DNA from: Aliishimia sp039978895
GTDB taxonomy: Bacteria; Pseudomonadota; Alphaproteobacteria; Rhodobacterales; Rhodobacteraceae
Assembly (NCBI GenBank): GCA_039978895.1
Contig: JBDWAL010000018.1
Location: forward strand, 134,606-198,605
Length of the DNA: 64,000 nucleotides
Direction: 5' to 3'
Both the position numbers and the translations under genes were made by a program. Every line of letters starts with the position of its first letter. The first letter of the stretch is position 1. The notes beneath the pieces were generated by a model. The model made no database searches, was not told where the DNA came from, and saw only the letters and a list, made by a program, of their open reading frames with translations. This document shows, piece after piece, positions 16,732 to 26,244 of the stretch.

Positions 16732-19700
16732 ATGGCGACGATACTTCTTTCTGCAGCAGGGGCCGCCGTGGGCGGCTCTGTCGGTGGTACGCTTGCGGGG
16801 CTATCTTCTGTCGCGATCGGTCGCGCGGTTGGCGCAACATTGGGTAAAGTGATCGATCAGCAACTTATGGGCTCTGGCTCACAGGCTGTGGAGACCGGAC
16901 GTGTTGATCGCTTCCGCATCACAAATGCTGGGGAAGGTAATCCAATCACGCAAATCTACGGGCGTGTGCGGATTGGTGGGCAAGTCATATGGGCCTCAGA
17001 CTTTTTGGAAAGCAAAACGACGTCAGGTGGGGGCAAAGGATCATCGCCTCAAACCAGTACAACCTCGTATAGTTATAGCGTGTCCTTGGCAGTCGCTCTT
17101 TGCGAAGGAGAAATCACCCGTGTTGGTCGCGTATGGGCAGACGGTGAAGAGATCGCGTTGACCGATCTGAACATGCGTGTGTATCTCGGGACGAAGGATC
17201 AACAACCAGATTCAAGCATTGAAGCCGTAGAAGGTGCAGGGAACGTTCCGGCTTATCGCGGGACTGCCTATGTCGTCTTTGACGCTTTACAGCTGGCCCA
17301 GTTCGGCAATCGGATTCCGCAGTTTTCATTTGAAGTTTCGCGCCCCGAGCAACCGGGTGGAGACGTGTCATTGGATTTGACCCGTGCAATCGAAGCGGTC
17401 GCCGTGATGCCCGGAACAGGGGAATATGCCCTTGCGACCACACCTGTGCATTACACAGACGGGCCCGGCAGTCGTTGGAGCGCCAATGTCAACACGCCGG
17501 CGGGTGTGACGGATTTTGATGCATCTTTATCTGCCTTGGATGAAGAACTGCCCAATGTTGGCGCGGCCTCATTGATCGTTTCGTGGTTTGGCAATGATCT
17601 AAGGTGTCAGCATTGCACCGTGCGTCCAAAGATCGAAAAACGTGAAAATGAGGGCGAGAACATGCCATGGCGTGTTGCTGGCATGGACCGTGCCTCGGCA
17701 GAAGCGATGGAGTTGGTTGACGGAGAACCGATTTACGGCGGGACACCAGCGGATCAATCCGTAATCGAAGCCATCCAAGCGCTGCAAGCTGCGAACAAAG
17801 GGGTCATGTTTTATCCGTTCATTTTGATGGATCAAATGGATGGAAATACGTTAGCCGACCCATATGGGGCTGATGCGCAACCGACCCTACCATGGCGCGG
17901 CAGGATTACTTTGGACGTGGCACCTGGGATCGCAGGGAGCACAGATGGGACATCGAACGCTGCGGACGAGATCGATGCCTTTTTTGGTGCCGCGCGTGCT
18001 AGTGACTTCACAGTAAGCGATGGAGCCGTCAACTATGCAGGTCCAGCTGAAGATTGGGGGTTTGCACGTTTTATTTTGCACTATGCAGCGTTATGTGCCG
18101 CCGCAGGTGGGGTGGATTCATTTTGCATAGGCTCAGAAATGCGTGGATTGACGCAAATCCGAAGCGGCGCAAACACTTTCCCATTTGTAGGCAAGCTGAT
18201 GCAATTGGCCAGCGACGCAAGGGTGTTGTTGGGTTCATCCGTGAAGATCGGATATGCCGCCGATTGGTCCGAATATTTTGGTTACATGCCGCAAGATGGC
18301 AGTGGTGATCGGTTGTTCCACCTTGATCCGCTTTGGGCGGATCCAGACATCGATTTTGTGGGTATCGACAACTATATGCCCTTATCGGATTGGCGAGAGG
18401 GCGGGGATCACGCGGATGTAGGGGCTGGGTCGATCTACGATTTGGATTACCTGCGGGGTAATATTGCCGGTGGTGAAGGTTATGACTGGTACTACGCATC
18501 TTCAGAAGATGCCGAAACGCAGACGCGGTCCTTGATCAGCGACGGGGTGCATAACGAACCTTGGGTGTGGCGATATAAGGACATCCGTGGGTGGTGGGAG
18601 AACGCGCATCATGAGCGTATTGCAGGTGTTCGTCAGGCTTCATCTACCGATTGGGTTCCGCAATCAAAACCAATTTGGTTCACAGAATATGGGTGTGCAG
18701 CCATCGACAAAGGGGCTAATCAACCCAACAAGTTTTTGGATCAAAAGTCGAGCGAAAGTGCACTACCTGCGTTCTCGAATGGTGGTCGCGATGACCTGAT
18801 GCAAATGCAATATTTGCGGGCGACGACTTCTTATTGGAGCGATAGCAGTGTCAATCCGACTTCGGGCCTCTACGGTGGCCCGATGGTCGATATGAGCCGT
18901 GCTTTCGTGTGGGCTTGGGATGCGCGGCCTTATCCGTTCTTTCCCAACAACTTGGGCCAATGGAGCGATGGCGAGAATTATGCGCGTGGACATTGGCTGT
19001 CTGGACGCACGGCTGGACGCCCTCTGTCCTCCGTTGTTGAGGAAATTTGCACGCGGGCGGGTATTGTCGCCTTTGATACATCAGGTCTCTTTGGATACGT
19101 GAGAGGTTATACCGTAGATGCCGTCAGTTCAGGGCGTGCGGCCTTACAACCTTTGATGCTTCGATATGGGTTTGATGCTGTTGAGCGGGACGGCGTGCTG
19201 CGATTTACGATGCGTGGTGCCAATACTACGACAAATCTAGATCCGGCGTGGTTGGTGCGAGCCGATGACATCGAAGGGTTGATCGAGCAGGATCGCGATC
19301 CTGAACTAGAGATGTCAGGACGGATGCGGTTACAATTCGTGCAAGCCGACGGTGACTACGATGCCTTGTCGGAGGAAGCCGTCTTACCCGATGATGCAAC
19401 ACATGGGGTAGCGACATCTGAGCTGCCTTTGGTGATGACGCGTGGCGAAGGACGCCAAACAGTCGAACGCTGGCTGGTCGAAGCGCGTGTTGGACGTGAC
19501 CGGGCAAGATTTGCTTTGCCGCCGTCTCAGTTTCGGATTGGTGCTGGGGATGTTGTGACGTTGCCGGATGAAGCCGGGGAAGGACTTGTACAATTCCGTA
19601 TTGACCGGATCGAGCAAGGTCCGCTCCAGATCATTGAGGCGGTGCGGATCGAACCTTCGCTTTATGTCCCTGCGGATGTGATCGAAGATCAACCCGCTCT

Positions 19701-20652
19701 CAAACCGTTTGTGCCGCCAGTTCCGGTGACGCCGCTGTTTCTTGACCTGCCTTTACTGGGAGGGGATGAGACACCGCACGCACCACATGTCGCGGCAACT
19801 GCATCGCCTTGGCCGGGGTCGGTGGCTGTTTATAAATCGTCCTTGGATGCGAATTATGCACTAAATTCGGTTCTCGAGGCGCGCGCAGTTGCAGGGACGA
19901 CCAAAAACGACCTCGCGCGGGCTCCGCATGGTATTTGGGATCATGGTCCAGGTTTGGTTGTGAAAATCGCGGCAGGAATACTCGAAAGCACGGAACCTGA
20001 CGCAGTTTTGGCGGGGGCTAATCTTGCTGTGATTGGCGATGGGTCGTCAAGCAACTGGGAGGTTTTCCAATTCACGTCTGCGGAATTGATTGCACCCGCA
20101 ACCTATCGATTGACAGGAAGGTTAAGGGGCCAACAAGGCACAGATGCGTTGATGCCTGACATTTGGCCAGAAGGATCATGGTTTGTGCTCTTGGATGGTG
20201 GACCGCAGCAAATCGATTTGAACGCAAATCAACGTCAAGTGTCGCAGCATTTTCGGGTAGGGCCTGCGCAACGAGGGTATGATGACACCAGTTACACACA
20301 TCTGGAAACGGCGTTTGATGGCAATGGTTTGCGTCCCTACGCGCCAAGTCACTTGCGCACCGAGATTAATGCCAGTGGGGATGTTAACGCAACTTGGGTG
20401 CGCCGGACGCGGATAGACGGTGATATATGGCTTGGTGAAGTGCCGCTCGGTGAAGATACGGAAACATACCGCATTCAAGTGTTAAGTAACGACGTGGTTT
20501 TGCGCGAAGTAGAAACCTCTTCGCCAAATTGGACCTATTCATCGTCGGATCAGTCGCTAGATGGGGCAATTGGACAAATATCACTTTCTGTTGCTCAAAT
20601 TTCTGCACGCTATGGGCCAGGTTTGTCCGCACAAACTCGTCTGGATTTGTAA
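16732..20652 (+). CDS. GTA gp15, megatron / tail tip host-interaction protein
   Basis: 1306 residues, almost exactly the RcGTA length. Domains: a glycine-rich hydrophobic N-terminal helix (about 1-45) that resembles a membrane-piercing segment, a hub-like region (about 50-330), a glycoside-hydrolase-like TIM-barrel domain (about 430-720, with GVDSFCIGSEMRGLTQIR, YAADWSEYFGY and WFTEYGCAAIDKGANQPNKF), a phage tail domain (about 750-1000) and the C-terminal Rcc01698-like domain. It spans the baseplate to the tip and probably contacts the recipient surface. No gene of the GTA follows it here. Confidence 0.95.
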   Translation: MATILLSAAGAAVGGSVGGTLAGLSSVAIGRAVGATLGKVIDQQLMGSGSQAVETGRVDRFRITNAGEGNPITQIYGRVRIGGQVIWASDFLESKTTSGGGKGSSPQTSTTSYSYSVSLAVALCEGEITRVGRVWADGEEIALTDLNMRVYLGTKDQQPDSSIEAVEGAGNVPAYRGTAYVVFDALQLAQFGNRIPQFSFEVSRPEQPGGDVSLDLTRAIEAVAVMPGTGEYALATTPVHYTDGPGSRWSANVNTPAGVTDFDASLSALDEELPNVGAASLIVSWFGNDLRCQHCTVRPKIEKRENEGENMPWRVAGMDRASAEAMELVDGEPIYGGTPADQSVIEAIQALQAANKGVMFYPFILMDQMDGNTLADPYGADAQPTLPWRGRITLDVAPGIAGSTDGTSNAADEIDAFFGAARASDFTVSDGAVNYAGPAEDWGFARFILHYAALCAAAGGVDSFCIGSEMRGLTQIRSGANTFPFVGKLMQLASDARVLLGSSVKIGYAADWSEYFGYMPQDGSGDRLFHLDPLWADPDIDFVGIDNYMPLSDWREGGDHADVGAGSIYDLDYLRGNIAGGEGYDWYYASSEDAETQTRSLISDGVHNEPWVWRYKDIRGWWENAHHERIAGVRQASSTDWVPQSKPIWFTEYGCAAIDKGANQPNKFLDQKSSESALPAFSNGGRDDLMQMQYLRATTSYWSDSSVNPTSGLYGGPMVDMSRAFVWAWDARPYPFFPNNLGQWSDGENYARGHWLSGRTAGRPLSSVVEEICTRAGIVAFDTSGLFGYVRGYTVDAVSSGRAALQPLMLRYGFDAVERDGVLRFTMRGANTTTNLDPAWLVRADDIEGLIEQDRDPELEMSGRMRLQFVQADGDYDALSEEAVLPDDATHGVATSELPLVMTRGEGRQTVERWLVEARVGRDRARFALPPSQFRIGAGDVVTLPDEAGEGLVQFRIDRIEQGPLQIIEAVRIEPSLYVPADVIEDQPALKPFVPPVPVTPLFLDLPLLGGDETPHAPHVAATASPWPGSVAVYKSSLDANYALNSVLEARAVAGTTKNDLARAPHGIWDHGPGLVVKIAAGILESTEPDAVLAGANLAVIGDGSSSNWEVFQFTSAELIAPATYRLTGRLRGQQGTDALMPDIWPEGSWFVLLDGGPQQIDLNANQRQVSQHFRVGPAQRGYDDTSYTHLETAFDGNGLRPYAPSHLRTEINASGDVNATWVRRTRIDGDIWLGEVPLGEDTETYRIQVLSNDVVLREVETSSPNWTYSSSDQSLDGAIGQISLSVAQISARYGPGLSAQTRLDL

Positions 20653-21044
20653 CAAATGATGTGTTGATCGCTGCGAATTGGTGTTTATGGCGCAGATTGG
20701 CGCGACCCTGTTTGACAGGCTTTGGAGTGGTCGTGGCTTCGAAGATATTGGAACCTGAAAAAGCTGCTCTTTTTGGGCGGTTTTTTTTGGGTTTGGCGAC
20801 GCGGTATCTCAAAGTGGAGACTGCATTTTGGTTCGAACGACGCTGATTTTTCAAACATGACGAGACTTTTCTGTCTCTGGTAGCCTTGAGCTTTCGGTTG
20901 AAAATAGAGCACCCGGTGCTTCAAACATCCAACCGCCATTAACTTTCTTTCCCATTCACAAGCGCAATGTCCCTTATCACGGTTTTGCATTTGGCAGATC
21001 GTGCTTATGTGAGGTATCCAAGTCGGAAAGAAGGAAGCTAGCTT
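20653..21044 (+). other. non-coding stretch between GTA and cysE
   Basis: 392 bp without a convincing gene on either strand. A weak hairpin AAAAAG/CTTTTT near 20759-20775 followed by GGGCGG and eight T residues (20782-20789) could end GTA transcription. The right part, with AAGGAAG (21031-21037), is the cysE leader. I see no remnant of a further tail gene. Confidence 0.4.
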
Positions 21045-21854
21045 ATGGCCCAGCCAAAACAAAACCTCTCCTCGATTGATCCTGTTTGGGATCGGATTTC
21101 TGAAGAAGCTCGCCAAGCTGTTGTCGATGAGCCGTTGATGGGTGGGTTGATCCACGCCTGTATTCTGCACCACAAAACGATTGAGCGTGCTCTAAGTTAT
21201 CGGGTGGCTGCGAAATTGGCATCTAACGAGATGTCGATGGTCGTGGTGCGCGAAATCGTGGAAGCCGCTTATGCAGATGCTCCTGAATTGGTCGAAGCCG
21301 CGCGTGCGGACTTGGCTGCCGTATTTGACCGTGATCCTGCGTGCCATCGTTTGTTACAACCAATTCTATACTTCAAAGGGTATCAAGCCATGCAAGCCTA
21401 TCGCGTGGCGCATTGGCTGTTTTCGGATGGACAACGCGATTTGGCATATTTTTTCCAAATGCGGATTTCCGAAATATTCGGCATAGATATCCATCCTGCT
21501 GCAAAAATTGGCAAAGGAATTATGATTGATCACGCCCACTCGATTGTTATCGGGGAGACGGCCGTCGTTGGTGACAATGTCTCCATGTTGCATTCTGTGA
21601 CGCTTGGCGGGACCGGAAAAGAAGAAGAAGACCGCCACCCGAAAATTGGTGACGGTGTGTTGATCGGGGCCGGGGCGAAAGTGCTTGGAAACATCACGAT
21701 TGGCCACTGTAGCCGAATAGCTGCTGGTTCTGTGGTTTTAGAGCCGGTTCCGCCAATGAAGACAGTAGCCGGTATTCCAGCGCGGATCGTGGGCGAAGCG
21801 GGCTGTCCGCAACCCGCAGTCTCGATGAACCACATGCTTGGTAAGAACGACTGA
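21045..21854 (+). CDS. cysE: serine O-acetyltransferase
   Basis: Makes O-acetylserine from serine and acetyl-CoA, the first step of cysteine synthesis. 269 residues. An N-terminal helical domain (to about 150) is followed by a left-handed beta-helix of hexapeptide repeats with IDIHPAAKIGKGIMIDHAHSIVIGETAVVGDNVSMLHSVTLGGTG, which holds the catalytic His. The C-terminal tail, which in this family mediates feedback by cysteine, is present. Placement next to the GTA also occurs in other Rhodobacterales, as far as I recall. Confidence 0.95.
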   Translation: MAQPKQNLSSIDPVWDRISEEARQAVVDEPLMGGLIHACILHHKTIERALSYRVAAKLASNEMSMVVVREIVEAAYADAPELVEAARADLAAVFDRDPACHRLLQPILYFKGYQAMQAYRVAHWLFSDGQRDLAYFFQMRISEIFGIDIHPAAKIGKGIMIDHAHSIVIGETAVVGDNVSMLHSVTLGGTGKEEEDRHPKIGDGVLIGAGAKVLGNITIGHCSRIAAGSVVLEPVPPMKTVAGIPARIVGEAGCPQPAVSMNHMLGKND

Positions 21855-21920
21855 TTTGTCATTCTGAAATTGCTCGGCGAGCTTGATTATCTTGCTCGCT
21901 GACCGATTTGCTTTTAATTA

Positions 21921-21964
21921 AAAAGCCCGGCTGCCAACTTTGAAAGTGGCGACCGGGCTTTTGT
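21921..21964. terminator. bidirectional terminator between cysE and pdhC
   Basis: AAAAGCCCGG (21921-21930) pairs perfectly with CCGGGCTTTT (21953-21962). T-rich on + after the stem and T-rich on - after the stem, so it can serve the convergent cysE and pdhC. Confidence 0.9.
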
Positions 21965-21990
21965 TCTTTTAGTCTAAAAGATTCTTTGGC

Positions 21991-23286
21991 TTATGCGAGC
22001 ATAGCCAAAGGATTTTCCAAATTGTCTTTGATCGCGCTTAGAAGTTGCGCACCCAACGCGCCGTCAATCACGCGGTGATCCACGGATAGCGTGACGGACA
22101 TCACTGTGGCGACGATAAGGTCCCCATCTGGGCCAACCACTGGTTTTTTCACGCCAGCACCAACGGCAAGGATCGCACCATGGGGTGGGTTGATGACAGC
22201 GTCGAAATTGTCGATGCCGAACATCCCCAAATTAGAGATCGCAAAGCTGCCGCCTTGGTATTCATGCGGCGCGAGTTTGCGATCACGCGCCCGCGTCGCG
22301 AGGTCCTTCATTTCAGCCGACAAGGCCGACAAGGATTTGCTTTCCGCATCTTGAAGGACCGGTGTGAACAGGCCTCCATCGATTGCAACTGCGACAGCTA
22401 CATCTGATGGCTTCAATTGCAACACGCGGTCCCCGGCCCAAACTGCATTAGCCGTCGGAATCGTTTGAAGCGCCAAAGCACAGGCTTTAATAATGAAGTC
22501 ATTGATCGACAACTTCACACCGCGATCCACGAGCTTACTGTTCAAATCCGCACGAAAGCTCATCAGGTTGTCCAGATGAATGTCACGGCGCAGATAAAAA
22601 TGCGGGATCGTCTGTTTGGCTTCGGTCAAACGGGCGGCAATGGTTTTGCGCATTCCGTTCAATGGGATTTCTTCGTAGTCCCGACCGTCATACATTTTTA
22701 GGATCGCATCCGCAGATGGCCCGGCAGATGCAACGGCTACAGGAGCAGGCGCCGCAGCGGCAGGTGCCGTGGCGACAGGCGCTGCGGCTGCGGCACCTTC
22801 GACATCGGCCTTCACAATCCGACCACGCGGACCTGATCCGGTCAAAGACGCCAGATCGATACCTTTTTGTGCTGCGATACGACGCGCCAGAGGGGATGCA
22901 AAGATGCGTGTTCCGTCAGCGGCTTGTGGTGCTGCGGGCGCAGGAGCAGAGGCAACCGGGGCGGACGCGGTTTCCGCCTCGGCGGGCGCGGGCGTAGACG
23001 CAGGTGCGGCTGTTGGGGCGGATCCGATGTCAGATGCGGACTCGCCGTCTTCGAGCAACACCATGATCGGTGTGTTGACTTTCACGCCTTCGGTACCGTC
23101 TTCGATCAGGATCTTGCCGACAATGCCTTCGTCGACGGCTTCAAATTCCATCGTGGCTTTGTCAGTTTCGATTTCCGCCATCAGATCGCCAGAGGAGACG
23201 GTATCGCCTTCCTTCACGAGCCACTTGGCGAGGGTGCCTTCTTCCATCGTTGGCGATAGGGCGGGCATGAGGATTTCAATTGGCAT
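21991..23286 (-). CDS. pdhC: pyruvate dehydrogenase E2, dihydrolipoyl acetyltransferase
   Basis: Core of the pyruvate dehydrogenase complex; passes acetyl from the lipoyl arm to CoA. 431 residues: one lipoyl domain (1-80, lipoyl Lys43 in ETDKATMEF), an Ala/Pro-rich linker (about 85-125), the E1/E3-binding domain (FASPLARRIAAQKGIDLASLTGSGPRGRI, about 127-160), a second Ala/Pro linker, and the catalytic domain ending in VDHRVIDGALGAQLL. AAGGAG precedes the ATG. Third gene of the minus-strand pdhABC operon, 11 bp after pdhB. Confidence 0.96.
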   Translation of the reverse strand: MPIEILMPALSPTMEEGTLAKWLVKEGDTVSSGDLMAEIETDKATMEFEAVDEGIVGKILIEDGTEGVKVNTPIMVLLEDGESASDIGSAPTAAPASTPAPAEAETASAPVASAPAPAAPQAADGTRIFASPLARRIAAQKGIDLASLTGSGPRGRIVKADVEGAAAAAPVATAPAAAAPAPVAVASAGPSADAILKMYDGRDYEEIPLNGMRKTIAARLTEAKQTIPHFYLRRDIHLDNLMSFRADLNSKLVDRGVKLSINDFIIKACALALQTIPTANAVWAGDRVLQLKPSDVAVAVAIDGGLFTPVLQDAESKSLSALSAEMKDLATRARDRKLAPHEYQGGSFAISNLGMFGIDNFDAVINPPHGAILAVGAGVKKPVVGPDGDLIVATVMSVTLSVDHRVIDGALGAQLLSAIKDNLENPLAMLA

Positions 23287-23297
23287 CTGCGCGCTCC

Positions 23298-24659
23298 TTA
23301 TTTGTACGTGACTTGTTTCACGGCTGCGATCACTTCGTCAGTGGTCAACAGCGCGTGTTTTTCGAGGTTCGCCGCATAGGGCATTGGAACGTCCTTACCG
23401 GTGCAATTGATCACGGGCGCGTCAAGGTAGTCGAACGCTTCTTGCATCAAAACGGATGAGATGTAGCCGCCGACCGAGCCTTGTGGCCAACCTTCTTCAA
23501 CGGTGACGCATCGGTTGGTTTTCATGACCGACTTGATGATGGCTGCAGTGTCCATTGGGCGAATTGTACGCAAATCCAGAACTTCCGCAGATATGCCGTC
23601 TTCGGCCAGTTTGTCCGCTGCCGCGAGGGCGTATTGCATCCCAATCCCAAAGCTGACGATTGTTACATCTGTCCCTGTGCGCCAAATACGGGCTTTGCCA
23701 AAGGGCACTGTGTAGTCCTCGATGTCTGGCACGTCGAATGTGCGGCCATACAAGATTTCGTTTTCAAGGAAGATCACCGGATTTTCGTCCCTGATCGCAG
23801 TTTTCATCAGACCTTTGTAGTCGGATGCGGAGTAGGGCATCGCAACTTTCAGACCGGGAATTTGCATATACCAAGCCGCGTAGTCTTGCGAGTGTTGCGC
23901 ACCAACGCGCGCGGCAGCACCGTTCGGGCCGCGAAACACCATGGGCGCGCCCATTTGGCCGCCTGACATATACAGCGTTTTGGCCGCAGAGTTGATGATG
24001 TGATCAATGCCTTGCATGGCAAAGTTGAAGGTCATGAATTCAACGATGGGACGCAAGCCGGCCATTGCTGAGCCGGTTGCGATTCCGGCAAACCCGTGCT
24101 CGGTGATCGGTGTGTCGATGACGCGTTTGGGCCCAAATTCGTCCAACATCCCTTGCGAGATTTTGTAGGCACCTTGGTATTCGCCGACTTCTTCGCCCAT
24201 CAGATAAACGCTTTCGTCGTGGCGCATTTCTTCGGACATGCCTTCGCGCAATGCTTCGCGCACGGTTTGTTGCTTCAAGGTGGTGCCTTCAGGCCAATCG
24301 GGGGTCTCGTCAACTTGCACAGCGGCGGGCGCTGCGGCTGCCGGGGCAGGGGCCGCTAGGGATTGGACTTCGGGCGCTGCCGCCGGAGCAGGTGCCGCGA
24401 TGTCGTCTGCGCTTTCGCCTTCTTCAATCAGTACGGCGATTGGCGTGTTTACTTTGACGCCTTCGGTGCCTTCCGCGATCAGAATTTTGCCGATGATGCC
24501 TTCATCGACGGCTTCAAATTCCATCGTGGCTTTGTCGGTTTCGATTTCGGCCATGATGTCACCAGAGGCAACGGTGTCGCCTTCTTTGACCATCCATTTC
24601 GCCAATGTGCCCTCTTCCATTGTGGGGCTTAGTGCGGGCATGAGTATTTCAGTTGCCAT
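23298..24659 (-). CDS. pdhB: pyruvate dehydrogenase E1 beta subunit with lipoyl domain
   Basis: 453 residues, about 120 longer than a plain E1-beta, because a complete lipoyl domain (1-80, Lys43) and an Ala/Pro linker (about 85-120) precede the transketolase-like domain. This architecture is known for alphaproteobacterial PDH. The E1-beta part begins near TLKQQTVREALREGMSEEMRHDE and includes GEEVGEYQGAYKISQG and GMRPIVEFMTFNFAMQ-like GLRPIVEFMTFNFAMQGID. AGGAG precedes the ATG. Its lipoyl domain is almost identical to that of pdhC. Confidence 0.96.
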   Translation of the reverse strand: MATEILMPALSPTMEEGTLAKWMVKEGDTVASGDIMAEIETDKATMEFEAVDEGIIGKILIAEGTEGVKVNTPIAVLIEEGESADDIAAPAPAAAPEVQSLAAPAPAAAAPAAVQVDETPDWPEGTTLKQQTVREALREGMSEEMRHDESVYLMGEEVGEYQGAYKISQGMLDEFGPKRVIDTPITEHGFAGIATGSAMAGLRPIVEFMTFNFAMQGIDHIINSAAKTLYMSGGQMGAPMVFRGPNGAAARVGAQHSQDYAAWYMQIPGLKVAMPYSASDYKGLMKTAIRDENPVIFLENEILYGRTFDVPDIEDYTVPFGKARIWRTGTDVTIVSFGIGMQYALAAADKLAEDGISAEVLDLRTIRPMDTAAIIKSVMKTNRCVTVEEGWPQGSVGGYISSVLMQEAFDYLDAPVINCTGKDVPMPYAANLEKHALLTTDEVIAAVKQVTYK

Positions 24660-24684
24660 TGTTCGTGTCTCCTCGTCCCGGTCT

Positions 24685-25674
24685 TCAGGCGTAAATGTCT
24701 GTCCACAGCTCTTCGAGCGCAGGCTCGGGGCTGTTTTTGGCGAAATCGGCGCTGTCGTTGACGATGCCTTTGATCTCTTTGTCGATGGCCTTCAAGTCGT
24801 CTTCGGAGGCGTGCTTGCCCGTTAGCAAAAGCGTGCGTACGCCTTCAATCGGGTCACGTTCATCGCGCATTTTCTGCACTTCTTCGCGGGTACGATACTT
24901 GGCCGGGTCCGACATAGAGTGGCCGCGATACCGGTAGGTTTTCACCTCAAGGATGTAGGGGCCTTTGCCAGCGCGGCAATGTGCTGTCGCTTTCTCGGAC
25001 GCTTCTTTGACCGCAAGAACATCCATGCCGTCCACAAGTTCGCCCGGAATGCCAAAGGGTGCGCCGCGTGTGTAGATGTCGGCTGTGGATGTTGAGCGGG
25101 CTTGGCTTGTGCCCATTGCGTATTGGTTGTTTTCAATGACGAAAATCACTGGAAGGTCCCAAAGAGACGCCATGTTGAAGGTCTCGTAAATCTGACCTTG
25201 GTTGGCTGCGCCATCGCCAAAATAGGCGAAAGAAACGTTGTTGGTGCCGTTATACTTGTCAGCAAATGCCAGACCGGCGCCAAGCGGGACCTGTGCGCCA
25301 ACGATGCCGTGGCCGCCATAGAAATGTTTCTCTTTCGAGAACATGTGCATGGAGCCGCCTTTGCCTTTGGAATATCCACCTTCGCGCCCGGTGAGTTCGG
25401 CCATCACCCCGTTGGGGTCCATGCCGCATGCCAGCATGTGTCCGTGGTCGCGGTAAGATGTGATGCGTTTGTCACCCTCAATCGCGGCGGCCTCAAGCCC
25501 GACAACAACGGCTTCTTGACCGATATAAAGGTGGCAAAAGCCGCCGATCAGGCCCATGCCATAGAGCTGGCCAGCTTTTTCTTCAAAGCGGCGGATCAAC
25601 AGCATGTCGCGGTAGTAGCCAAGAAGCTCCTCCGCAGACACGTTTGGTTTCTTGGTGGTCTTGCGGGCGGCCAT
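24685..25674 (-). CDS. pdhA: pyruvate dehydrogenase E1 alpha subunit
   Basis: Thiamine-diphosphate-dependent decarboxylation of pyruvate, with pdhB. 329 residues. TPP motif GDGAANQGQIYETFNMASLWDLP and the phosphorylation-loop-like RYRGHSMSDPAKYRT are present. The frame extends upstream, but the ATG at 25674 has ACGGAGGA just before it. The longer form would start inside the operator described next. First gene of pdhABC; the operator at 25694-25717 lies 20 bases upstream of the start. Confidence 0.96.
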   Translation of the reverse strand: MAARKTTKKPNVSAEELLGYYRDMLLIRRFEEKAGQLYGMGLIGGFCHLYIGQEAVVVGLEAAAIEGDKRITSYRDHGHMLACGMDPNGVMAELTGREGGYSKGKGGSMHMFSKEKHFYGGHGIVGAQVPLGAGLAFADKYNGTNNVSFAYFGDGAANQGQIYETFNMASLWDLPVIFVIENNQYAMGTSQARSTSTADIYTRGAPFGIPGELVDGMDVLAVKEASEKATAHCRAGKGPYILEVKTYRYRGHSMSDPAKYRTREEVQKMRDERDPIEGVRTLLLTGKHASEDDLKAIDKEIKGIVNDSADFAKNSPEPALEELWTDIYA

Positions 25675-25693
25675 TAGGCGATCCTCCGTCACG

Positions 25694-25717
25694 AGATAGT
25701 TTAGCATTAAACTATCT
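25694..25717. promoter_or_regulatory. operator-like inverted repeat before pdhA
   Basis: Perfect 10-base arms AGATAGTTTA and TAAACTATCT around the spacer GCAT. The inner part (TAGTTTA, four bases, TAAACTA) is the same as in the repeat before lpdA at 39041-39068, at a similar distance from the start codon. Probably a repressor site shared by the PDH genes. Confidence 0.7.
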
Positions 25718-25809
25718 TTTACAGAGGTCGCGCCCAAAAATCGAGACCTATAACGTCGCACCAGCCATGCAATGTTTGCAAAGCTCTAATATTATGAAAT
25801 TATTTAATT

Positions 25810-26109
25810 TTAGCGGATGACGACTTCGTCTGCGCGGATCATGCCAAGAACCGAGCGGGCTTGTTCATCCAATAGGTCGACATCAAGGAAATCATCGGAC
25901 AAGCGTTTGGTATGGTTCTCCATGCGCGCGACTTCTGCGCTGACTAATCCAAGCTGTTGGCGCAGATCGCGTGCTTCGGCGTTGATTTCAGCGCGTCGGA
26001 ACAAGCCAAAATCACCTTGCACGGCGGCAAAAGTGAAATATAGCCCAAGCGCAAAAGCCACGGCGAAAAAGATCAACGGTCCAAATGCGGGACGCCTGCT
26101 GCGGGTCAT
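25810..26109 (-). CDS. FtsB/DivIC-like septum formation protein
   Basis: 99 residues. A short cytoplasmic N-terminus, one membrane segment (about 10-32) and a periplasmic coiled coil (about 38-70, AEARDLRQQLGLVSAEVARMENH) give the FtsB/DivIC layout; the end ERSVLGMIRADEVVIR-like EQARSVLGMIRADEVVI is typical. It would act in the FtsQLB divisome complex. It lies upstream of pdhA on the same strand, as in many alphaproteobacteria, but 135 bp with the pdh operator separate them. Confidence 0.85.
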   Translation of the reverse strand: MTRSRRPAFGPLIFFAVAFALGLYFTFAAVQGDFGLFRRAEINAEARDLRQQLGLVSAEVARMENHTKRLSDDFLDVDLLDEQARSVLGMIRADEVVIR

Positions 26110-26244
26110 TGGATATTCTGCCTCGTCAAGCGCCTCTTGAACGGGCGCGTGCTGTGTTTATGGCACAGGCGAGTCGTTATGTGAATCCTAAATCGAAATT
26201 TTTTCTGCGTTTTCCTGAGGTTTCATCGATTCCACAGGAGTGAT

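Larger units (their letters stand above)
6475..20652 (+). mobile_element. complete gene transfer agent structural cluster (RcGTA type)
   Basis: Seventeen genes in the exact order of the R. capsulatus GTA: small and large terminase, portal, gp3.5, protease, capsid, gp6 to gp10, gp10.1, tape measure and baseplate gp12 to gp15. Every frame is open and near the expected length, and most neighbours overlap by 1-8 bases. No integrase, replication, repressor or lysis gene is present; in the known system the lysis, head-spike and regulatory genes lie elsewhere. The base and codon use do not look different from the flanks, consistent with old vertical inheritance. The particles package random host DNA and deliver it to related cells. 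Confidence 0.95.

Noticed and set aside
20529..20846. plus-strand frame of 105 codons at the end of gp15
   Set aside because: Overlaps gp15 in another frame, Cys/Trp/Phe-rich, no domain, no ribosome-binding site; not a tail-fibre remnant that I can support.
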